A stretch of DNA of 64,000 bases from Longispora sp047121295 (lineage in GTDB: Bacteria; Actinomycetota; Actinomycetes; Mycobacteriales; Micromonosporaceae): assembly GCF_047121295.1 (NCBI RefSeq), contig NZ_CP139447.1:4340001-4404000 (forward strand), given 5' to 3'. The position numbers and the translations under genes were made by a program. Below are positions 58,180 through 64,000 of the stretch, piece after piece. How positions within the stretch are numbered: position 1 is the first letter of the stretch; the number at the start of each line of letters is the position of its first letter. The notes under the pieces were generated by a model that was not told where the DNA came from, searched no databases, and was given only the letters and a program-made list of their open reading frames with translations.

Positions 58180-59490
58180 CTACTTCCTGACCGCCCCGAT
58201 CGCCTCGCCGTCCTGGGTGAGGGTCAGCGACAGCGCCCGGCCCGACGACGGGTCGAGCCTGAACGTCACGTCCACCCGGGGCGCCGCCGAGGTGACCAGC
58301 GTCTTCGACCGCGCCTCCAGGGGCAGCGGCGGCTGACCGGGCACGGTGAGCGCCCAGCTCCAGCCGGAGCCGTCCAGGGTGAGGATCGTGCCCCGGTCGG
58401 TCTCGTAGGTGCCGGCGTACAGCTTCGGCAGCAGCGTCATCGCGTTCGGCGGGACCAGGTCCGGCTCCGTCGCCGGTCCCGGCGTCAGGGCGAGCGGGTC
58501 CGGCCAGGCCAGGGCCTTGCGGACCGCCGGCAGCAGGGTGCGGATGACCTCGCCGCCCCGGTCGCTGGCCGTCATGACCGCGATCGCCGGCCCGGCCGCG
58601 ACGGTGGCGGTCACCTCGCACCGGTAGCCGATGTTGCTGCCGGAGTGCCCGAACCGGCGGCCCTTGGCCGTGCCCGCCAGCTCGATCCCGAGGCCCCAGC
58701 CGCGCAACTGCTCGGTGACCAGGTCGGCGGCCAGCTGCGGGGGCAGCAGCGCGTCCTTCGCGCCCGCGACGCATGCCTGCACGGCCGCCGCGAACCGGAC
58801 CAGGTCGGTCGGGGTGCACCACAGGCCGGCGGCGGCGAGCTCGGGGTACGTCCGCCAGCCGCCCGGTACCGGCTGGCCGTGCGACACCCCGGGCGCGGCC
58901 ACCTCGGGCTCCGGCGCGACGAACTGGGCGTTGGTCATCCGGGCCGGCCGCAGCACCAGGTCGGCGACCAGCTCGGGCAGCGCGGTGCGGGTCACGTCCT
59001 CCATGAGCTGCTGGAGCACGGTGTACCCGCCGCCGGAGTAGCGCGGCACCAGCCCCGGCAGGCCGGTGATCCGGACCGGGGCGGTGTTGGCCGGCGCGCG
59101 GCCGTCGAGGACCGCCGGCAGGTCGGGCAGCTTGGTGCCGATCGGGTACCCTGGGAACGCCTTCACGGTCAGCCCGGCGCCGTGGCTGAGCAGGTGCCGC
59201 AGGGTGATCCGGCCCGGCCAGTCCGGCGGCGTGGGCAGCTTCCACGACCGCAGCTTCAGGTTCACGTCCTCGTCGAGGTTCAGCGTGCCGCGCTTGACCA
59301 GCACCAGGGCGGCCAGGGCCGTGACCGGCTTGCTGATCGAGGCGGCCTGGAACAGCGTGCCGGGCGGCCGGCCCCAGGAGGCGGTGCGCAGCGTGCCGCC
59401 GTCGAGCGAGGCGACCGCGACATCGGGCACCGCGGGGTCGGCGTGACGATTGAGGAGGGCCAGGAACTCGGGATCCATCGGCGACGTCAT
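58180..59490 (-). CDS. Serine beta-lactamase-like hydrolase (class C fold)
   Basis: A 436-residue protein: SISK active-site motif (Ser followed by Lys at +3), YSG in place of YxN, and HSG near the C-terminus (the HxG element). Such proteins are beta-lactamases, D-aminopeptidases or esterases. No signal peptide is obvious at ATG 59490, so it may be cytoplasmic. Confidence 0.85.
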   Translation of the reverse strand: MTSPMDPEFLALLNRHADPAVPDVAVASLDGGTLRTASWGRPPGTLFQAASISKPVTALAALVLVKRGTLNLDEDVNLKLRSWKLPTPPDWPGRITLRHLLSHGAGLTVKAFPGYPIGTKLPDLPAVLDGRAPANTAPVRITGLPGLVPRYSGGGYTVLQQLMEDVTRTALPELVADLVLRPARMTNAQFVAPEPEVAAPGVSHGQPVPGGWRTYPELAAAGLWCTPTDLVRFAAAVQACVAGAKDALLPPQLAADLVTEQLRGWGLGIELAGTAKGRRFGHSGSNIGYRCEVTATVAAGPAIAVMTASDRGGEVIRTLLPAVRKALAWPDPLALTPGPATEPDLVPPNAMTLLPKLYAGTYETDRGTILTLDGSGWSWALTVPGQPPLPLEARSKTLVTSAAPRVDVTFRLDPSSGRALSLTLTQDGEAIGAVRK

Positions 59491-59579
59491 ACCCACCAAG
59501 CTATGTGGACGGTGCCCGTTTCGCCCGGTCACCGTCGGGGTCATGACACCAGGTCGGGCCTGGCGGAAGAAACAGTCAA

Positions 59580-59598
59580 GAGTCTTAACTAAAGATTC
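59580..59598. promoter_or_regulatory. A/T-rich imperfect palindrome in the divergent gap
   Basis: A 19-bp site with arms GAGTCTT and AAGATTC in the gap between the beta-lactamase-like and STAS genes. Position suggests an operator or promoter element; nothing links it to a regulator. Confidence 0.3.
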
Positions 59599-59728
59599 CG
59601 CCCACTGTCGACGCCGTCGCGATCCACTGTGGAATCCCGCGCCGACCGGCCCGCCGAAGGCCCGCCCGGGGGACGCCGGGGCGGAGGGATCCGGCCCGAC
59701 GGCTCCCCCGGCCGGATAGAGTCCAGAG

Positions 59729-60127
59729 GTGGCGGACTGGGACATCGACGAGAACGGGCTGGCCATCGGGCACCACGACCGCGACGGCTGCCGGGTGGTC
59801 ACCCTCACCGGCGTGCTGGATCTCGCGATGCTCGGCGCGCAGGAACGCGAGTTCCTCGACCTCGCGGCGGGGGCGCCGGGCCGGGCCGCCGTGATCGACC
59901 TGTCCGGGGTGCAGTTCTGCGACTCGACAGGCCTGGGCGTACTGGTCCGCGCGGCCAAGGCGCTGTGGGAACGGGGCGGCACGCTCCGCCTGGCGTCGGC
60001 GCGGCCGTGGGTGCGGAAGGTGATCGTCACGAGCGGCATCCATCAGGCGCTGCCCGTGCACCCCACGCTGGAAGCGGCGGTGGCCGCCGTGGCGCGGCGG
60101 GACGCCGACGAGCCCCCGACGGCCTGA
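59729..60127 (+). CDS. STAS-domain anti-anti-sigma factor (SpoIIAA-like)
   Basis: A 132-residue STAS protein. The phosphorylatable Ser lies in FCDSTGLGVL, the signature of anti-sigma factor antagonists that bind and are phosphorylated by RsbW-like kinases. No cognate kinase or sigma gene is adjacent. GTG 59729 with AGAGG upstream. Confidence 0.87.
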   Translation: MADWDIDENGLAIGHHDRDGCRVVTLTGVLDLAMLGAQEREFLDLAAGAPGRAAVIDLSGVQFCDSTGLGVLVRAAKALWERGGTLRLASARPWVRKVIVTSGIHQALPVHPTLEAAVAAVARRDADEPPTA

Positions 60128-60134
60128 GCCCGCA

Positions 60135-60166
60135 CCGGCGGCCGGGATCGCGGCCGGCGCCGCCGG
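60135..60166. terminator. Hairpin between converging STAS and DUF3040 genes
   Basis: CCGGCGGC with GCCGCCGG, 8 bp, in the 43-bp gap; a shorter stem inside adds stability. Confidence 0.5.
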
Positions 60167-60170
60167 GAAC

Positions 60171-60449
60171 CTAGGCTACCCGCCCCGGGTCACGCCGCCG
60201 GGCGTCGCGCGACACGTGCCAGGCCCCGACCGCCAACGCGACCGCCAGCACCAGCGCCGGCAGCACGGCGGGCCAGTCCGCGACGGCGGCGAGAACGGGG
60301 AACCCGACGCCGACCAGCGCGTACCCGACCATCATCCAGATCCACGCGCGCGGCCTGGGCCGGCGCATCCGCGCGACAAACCGGGGATCGTCGGCCTCGA
60401 GCCGGCTTTCGATCGCCTCCAGCCGTCGCCTGTCGTCCTGACTGAGCAT
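60171..60449 (-). CDS. DUF3040 membrane protein
   Basis: A 92-residue protein with the typical DUF3040 layout: a short charged N-terminus (LSQDDRRRLEAIESRLEADD), then two hydrophobic helices (about 36-58 and 60-78) and a basic tail. A common actinobacterial family of unknown function. ATG 60449 with GAGGA 6-7 nt upstream. Confidence 0.87.
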   Translation of the reverse strand: MLSQDDRRRLEAIESRLEADDPRFVARMRRPRPRAWIWMMVGYALVGVGFPVLAAVADWPAVLPALVLAVALAVGAWHVSRDARRRDPGRVA

Positions 60450-60608
60450 GGCCATTCCTCACGCCACGGAAACCGATCCGCCGAACGGTTTCCTACCCAT
60501 CTACCGGCCTCTCCAACCATCATCCGCGCCCCCGTGACCCAGTATCGGCAAGTCGCCGGGAAAGGGCCACCCCCAGACACGGGAGACCGCAACGGGGAAG
60601 TCGTCCGG

Positions 60609-60944
60609 CTACTCCTCGCCGGAGAACCGCTCCCACGCCGACTGCCGACTGATCCCCAGCGCCTCCCCGATCCGGGCCCAGGTCACCGACCGCGCCCGCA
60701 GCCGGCGGACCCGGTCGTGCACCGCCACGTCGACCTGGCCGCGGGACGCCTCGATCCGGGCCACGTCGGCGAGCAGGTCGTCGTCGCTCCTCCCGTCCAG
60801 CGGCGGGAACGACGGCGTCGGCCCGCCGGCCAGCACCAGGACGCACAGGTCGACGCACTCGTCGCAGATGTAGACGCCGGGGCCCGCGACGATCCGCACG
60901 GCCTCCCCGTCCGGCTTCCCACAGAACGAACACCGCACCGCCAT
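60609..60944 (-). CDS. ClpX-type C4 zinc-finger protein with C-terminal HTH
   Basis: 111 residues. The N-terminal C4 zinc finger CSFCGK and YICDECVDLC is that of the ClpX zinc-binding domain. The C-terminal HTH (ARSVTWARIGEALGISRQSA) is a small DNA-binding module. There is no ClpX ATPase, so it is a free adaptor- or regulator-like fusion. ATG 60944. Confidence 0.8.
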   Translation of the reverse strand: MAVRCSFCGKPDGEAVRIVAGPGVYICDECVDLCVLVLAGGPTPSFPPLDGRSDDDLLADVARIEASRGQVDVAVHDRVRRLRARSVTWARIGEALGISRQSAWERFSGEE

Positions 60945-61095
60945 CGGGCACTCCCCTCGCCAGGGCGTCAGGGCGACCCTGACAGCTGTCAGGTTAACCC
61001 TGACAACCCACGATCACAACCATCAGACGGTTACGGAGGTCCCCGACCCGGTCTCCACCGGCCGTCCACCCCGGACCGACCGGGCCCGGCCCCCG

Positions 61096-61743
61096 TCAGG
61101 CGTCGTCCGGGCGGGTCAGGCGCACGCAGCAGGTGTCCGGGGCCGGGGCCAGCCGGGCCTCGCGACCGGTGCCGCCGAGGCCGTCGAGCACCCCGGTCAC
61201 GAAGCACAGGTTGATCCCGCACACCAGGTCGGTCTCCCGGACGGCGAGCCGGTGGAAGGGACAGTTGCGCAGGACCAGGTCCCCAGCGTCCTCGGCCGGT
61301 TCGAAGCCCAGCCCCGTCAGCACGTCGGCGACCGGGGCCGGCCGGGCGGCCTCCCCCACGCCGGCGCCGTGCCGGTGCGCGATCCGCCGGGCCGCGCCGG
61401 CCGCGTCGTGCGGTTCGCGGGCGACGGCCTCGGCCAGGATGTCGCCGAGCAGCTCGTACCGCCGCTCGGGAATGGTCAGGCTGACCTCGACGGCGGCCGG
61501 CTCGTAGACCTTCGGGGCCCGGCCCCGGGCGCGCGGCCGGTCCGACGGGGCCTCGTGCCGTGCGGCGAGCAGGCCGACGTCGACGAGCTTGTCGAGGTGG
61601 AAGGCCGCCAGGCTCCGGGACACCCCGACGGCCGAGGCCGCGTCCTCCCTGCTCACCGGCGTCCGGACGGCGCGGACGTGGTCGTAGAGCGCGCGGCGGA
61701 CCGGGTCGATGAGGACGGCCGTGGCCTCCCAGGCGGTGATCAC
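61096..61743 (-). CDS. COG2345-like helix-turn-helix regulator with Cys cluster
   Basis: A 215-residue predicted regulator. The N-terminal winged helix (DAASAVGVSRSLAAFHLDKL) resembles ArsR-type HTH. The C-terminal domain carries NCPFHRLA, LVCGINLC and DTCCVRL, the Cys pattern of the COG2345 group, which could bind Fe-S or another metal. It diverges from two membrane proteins across a gap that carries paired 12-bp half-sites. ATG 61743. Confidence 0.83.
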   Translation of the reverse strand: MITAWEATAVLIDPVRRALYDHVRAVRTPVSREDAASAVGVSRSLAAFHLDKLVDVGLLAARHEAPSDRPRARGRAPKVYEPAAVEVSLTIPERRYELLGDILAEAVAREPHDAAGAARRIAHRHGAGVGEAARPAPVADVLTGLGFEPAEDAGDLVLRNCPFHRLAVRETDLVCGINLCFVTGVLDGLGGTGREARLAPAPDTCCVRLTRPDDA

Positions 61744-61752
61744 GGTACGAGA

Positions 61753-61830
61753 ATAACGCTAACCGCGACTATTGAAAATCCCGGGGCCGGGGGCCATGAT
61801 GGCGATATAACCAACTCCGGTTAGCGATAT
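61753..61830. promoter_or_regulatory. Inverted 12-bp half-sites in the divergent regulator gap
   Basis: ATAACGCTAACC (61753-61764) and the inverse complement of GGTTAGCGATAT (61819-61830) match 11 of 12 bp. Each lies next to one of the divergent gene starts. The right-hand site also contains TAACC...GGTTA. They probably bind the adjacent regulator (inference). Confidence 0.55.
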
Positions 61831-61845
61831 TCTGGAGAGGTGTCG

Positions 61846-62355
61846 ATGGACGGCATGCGCCAGGCCAAGCACCCGGTCACGAAGCTCGCCGGGCCGTACG
61901 GCCATCCGTTCCACCCGATCCTGGTGACCGTGCCGATCGGGGCGTGGGTGGCCAGCTTCGTCTTCGACCTCGGCTCGCGCCTCGTCCCCGGCGACGCCGC
62001 CGCGCTGGCCACCGGCGCGCGCTGGCTGGTCGCGATCGGGGTCCTCGGCGCGGCCGCCGCGGCGCTCGTCGGGTTCCTCGACCTGTTCGCGATCCCGACC
62101 GGCACCCGGGTGTTCCGCACCGCGCTCACGCACATGGCGCTGAACCTGACGATCACGGCCGGGTACCTGCTCAGCTTCCTGCTCCGCCACCCCGGCCGGG
62201 CCGTGCCCACCGGGCTGATCGTCCTGTCGGCGGGCTGCCTCGCCGGGCTCGGGGTCTCCGGCCTGCTCGGCGGCAGGCTCGCCTTCCACTACGGGGTCCG
62301 CGTCGCCGACGAGGACACCCAGGCCACCGGGTACCACCCGAGAGAGAAGGACTGA
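61846..62355 (+). CDS. DUF2231 membrane protein
   Basis: A 169-residue protein with four predicted helices. The N-terminal GPYGHPFHPILVTVPIGAW is characteristic of DUF2231. Heme-like His residues are present, and the family often neighbours Rieske or cytochrome genes. ATG 61846 with GGAGAGG upstream. It ends 1 bp before the next gene. Confidence 0.85.
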   Translation: MDGMRQAKHPVTKLAGPYGHPFHPILVTVPIGAWVASFVFDLGSRLVPGDAAALATGARWLVAIGVLGAAAAALVGFLDLFAIPTGTRVFRTALTHMALNLTITAGYLLSFLLRHPGRAVPTGLIVLSAGCLAGLGVSGLLGGRLAFHYGVRVADEDTQATGYHPREKD

Positions 62356-62356
62356 C

Positions 62357-62764
62357 ATGGCCCTCGCCGCACTCCTCACCTGGCTCGTGACCGCCGTCCT
62401 CGGCTTCACCATGCTCGGCATGTGGCTGGCCGGGGGCGGCCTCGGCGCGGCCCAGGAAAGCGGGGTCACCCCGACCCGGCTGGTACCGCCGCTGATCTTC
62501 GGCCACTTCCTGCTCGCCGCCAGCGGGCTGGTCGTGTGGATCGTCTACCTGATCGTGGACGAGCACGCCCTCACCTGGGTCGCGTTCGGCCTGCTGGTGC
62601 TCGTCGCGACCCTCGGCGACGTGATGTTCCTGCGCTGGCGGCGCAGCCGGACGGCCGCCACCCCGGAGGCGCGCTTCCCCCTCCCCCTCGTCTACGGCCA
62701 CGGCCTGTTCGCCGTGACCACGGTCGTCCTCGTGCTCCTGACGGCACTGGGAGTCGGCGAATGA
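62357..62764 (+). CDS. Membrane protein with four predicted helices
   Basis: A 135-residue protein with helices at about 8-25, 45-66, 72-92 and 112-132, and His in FGHFLLA and YGHGLFA that could face the membrane. Family not recognised; a cytochrome-like or transporter role is possible. It follows the DUF2231 gene by 1 bp and precedes the FAD oxidoreductase. Confidence 0.7.
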   Translation: MALAALLTWLVTAVLGFTMLGMWLAGGGLGAAQESGVTPTRLVPPLIFGHFLLAASGLVVWIVYLIVDEHALTWVAFGLLVLVATLGDVMFLRWRRSRTAATPEARFPLPLVYGHGLFAVTTVVLVLLTALGVGE

Positions 62765-62774
62765 GGTGAGCACC

Positions 62775-64000
62775 ATGTCCGAGCGACCCGAAGGCGAACC
62801 GGTCTCCCTGTGGGTGGCCACGGCCGGCGGCACCGACTACCCGCCCCTCGTCGGCGAGGTCGAGGTCGACGTCGCGGTGATCGGCGGCGGGATCGCCGGC
62901 CTGACCGCCGCGCTCGCGCTCAAGCGGGCCGGCCGCACGGTCGCCGTCCTGGAGGCGGCCCGGGTCGGTACGGGCGTCACCGGCCACACCACCGGCAAGG
63001 TCACCGCCCTGCACCGGCTCGTGTACACCGAACTGCGCGCCAGCCACAACGAGCACACCGCGCAGGTGTACGCGCAGGCCAACCAGGGCGCCGTCGAGCA
63101 CGTCGCCGGCGTGGTGGCCGACGAGGGCATCGACTGCGACCTGCGCAGGGTCGCCAACTACACCTACGCGGAGTCCGAGGAGGCCGTCGCGGCGGTGCGG
63201 GCCGAGGCGGAGCTGGCCGCCCGGCTCGGACTGCCGGCGGCGTTCACCACGGACGTGCCGCTGCCCTTCGCCGTCCGGGGCGCGGTGCGGTGCGCCGACC
63301 AGGCCCAGCTGCACGCCCTGAAGTACGCGCAGGGGCTGGCGCGCGCGGTGCACGGCGACGGCAGCGCGGTGTACGAGGAGACCCGGGCGGACAAGCCGCG
63401 CGACGGTACCCCCTGCGTGGTCGGAACCGGCCGGGGCACGGTCCTGGCGCGCGCCGTCCTCGTCGCCACCAACCTGCCCTACGCCGGCCAGGGGCTGTTC
63501 GAGACCCGGTGCCACCCGCACCGGTCCTACCTGGTCGCGGGCGCGGTCGACGGCCCGCCGCTGGACGGCACGTTCATCAGCGCCGACGAGCCGATGCGCT
63601 CGATCCTGTCCACGGTCACCGACGACGGCACCTGGCTCCTCGCCGGCGGGGAGGGGCACCGGGTGTCGCAGGCCGGGGACACCGCCGACCGGTACCGCAG
63701 ACTCGCGTCCTTCGCCCACGACCGCCTCGGCGTCGCCACGATCGGCTACCGGTGGTCGACCCAGGACGGCATCCCGCTCGACGGCCTGCCCTACGCGGGC
63801 CTGATGAGCCCGACCGCGCACCACGTGTACGTGATCACCGGGCTGCGCAAGTGGGGGCTGACCAACGGCACGGCCGCCGCCCTGATCGTCGCCGACGCCA
63901 TCGGCGGCCGGGAGAACCCGTGGGCGAAGGTGTTCAACAGCAACCGGATCACCCCGGTGGCCAGCGCCGCCCGGTTCGTCACCGAGAACGTCCGCACCGC
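62775..64000 (+). CDS. FAD-dependent oxidoreductase, 3' end off the window
   Basis: The open frame runs to the right edge, so the protein is at least 408 residues and the C-terminus is missing. An N-terminal Rossmann motif VIGGGIAGLTAALAL is followed by a DAO-family oxidoreductase domain (TGHTTGKVTALH, WLLAGGEGHRV). Similar proteins end in a Rieske [2Fe-2S] domain that would lie beyond the window. ATG 62775 with AGGTGAG upstream. It completes the operon with DUF2231 and the small membrane protein. Confidence 0.85.
   Translation, partial: MSERPEGEPVSLWVATAGGTDYPPLVGEVEVDVAVIGGGIAGLTAALALKRAGRTVAVLEAARVGTGVTGHTTGKVTALHRLVYTELRASHNEHTAQVYAQANQGAVEHVAGVVADEGIDCDLRRVANYTYAESEEAVAAVRAEAELAARLGLPAAFTTDVPLPFAVRGAVRCADQAQLHALKYAQGLARAVHGDGSAVYEETRADKPRDGTPCVVGTGRGTVLARAVLVATNLPYAGQGLFETRCHPHRSYLVAGAVDGPPLDGTFISADEPMRSILSTVTDDGTWLLAGGEGHRVSQAGDTADRYRRLASFAHDRLGVATIGYRWSTQDGIPLDGLPYAGLMSPTAHHVYVITGLRKWGLTNGTAAALIVADAIGGRENPWAKVFNSNRITPVASAARFVTENVRT

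Overview
The window is about 72% GC by eye, gene-dense, and has GTG starts, GGAGG-type ribosome binding sites, several apparently leaderless genes and ATGA/GTGA-coupled operons. Gene content (class II HelD, DUF3040, PASTA kinase, M23 endopeptidase, Lys/Ala-rich H1-like protein, FAD hydroxylase, GH18 chitinase with CBM5/12 repeats) points to a filamentous actinomycete, most likely Micromonosporaceae. The family assignment is inference; no rRNA is present. The sequence looks chromosomal: there are no insertion sequences, phage genes or CRISPR arrays.

Layout. 1-6.8 kb: partial aminopeptidase N, GAPDH, an NAD-binding epimerase-like protein, a TetR regulator with a small membrane protein under two palindromic operators, and an exported tripeptidyl-aminopeptidase-like hydrolase. 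6.8-16 kb: PASTA Ser/Thr kinase, gamma-glutamyltransferase, HtrA-like protease, gamma-carbonic anhydrase, hemerythrin protein, a NarL-type two-component pair and a secreted M43 metalloprotease. 16-25 kb: HelD-type helicase, acyltransferase, alpha/beta hydrolase, NUDIX, AlaX editing protein, small membrane proteins and a secreted metalloprotease with fibronectin and ricin-lectin domains. 25-30.4 kb: a CitA/CitB-like two-component system divergent from a NitT/TauT-type ABC importer. 30.5-32.7 kb: spermidine-synthase-like methyl/aminopropyltransferase fold, GNAT, CHAP-like secreted protein.

32.8-38.4 kb is the most unusual part. It is a tightly coupled minus-strand operon encoding a PP-loop ATPase with a CxxC motif, an ATP-grasp ligase, an N-terminal-Cys class II amidotransferase, a standalone Fe(II)/2-oxoglutarate oxygenase, an EamA exporter and a YbaK-type aminoacyl-tRNA deacylase. 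It is preceded by a long leader and lies divergent to a kinase-fold protein. The combination reads as a small amino-acid or dipeptide natural-product pathway with built-in export and tRNA-proofreading self-protection. The product is not identifiable from sequence.

38.8-48.2 kb: the kinase-fold protein, an M23 peptidase behind a structured riboswitch-like leader, gamma-glutamylcyclotransferase-like and MOSC proteins, an H1-like protein with 42-bp coding repeats and a C-terminal HTH, an FAD monooxygenase, a YciI-like protein and a GH18 chitinase with a palindromic operator. 48.3-52.7 kb: ECF sigma, zinc anti-sigma, ABC ATPase and two membrane proteins in one overlapping operon. 52.9-53.5 kb: an array of five minus-strand tRNAs (Arg, Gln, Gly, Ala-like, Pro), the last two atypical. 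53.7-64 kb: a 40-codon small gene with its own terminator, VOC protein, MFS transporter, PHP-domain protein, beta-propeller-like exported protein, serine beta-lactamase-like protein, STAS protein, DUF3040, ClpX-type zinc-finger/HTH protein, COG2345-like regulator divergent from two membrane proteins, and a FAD oxidoreductase cut by the window end.
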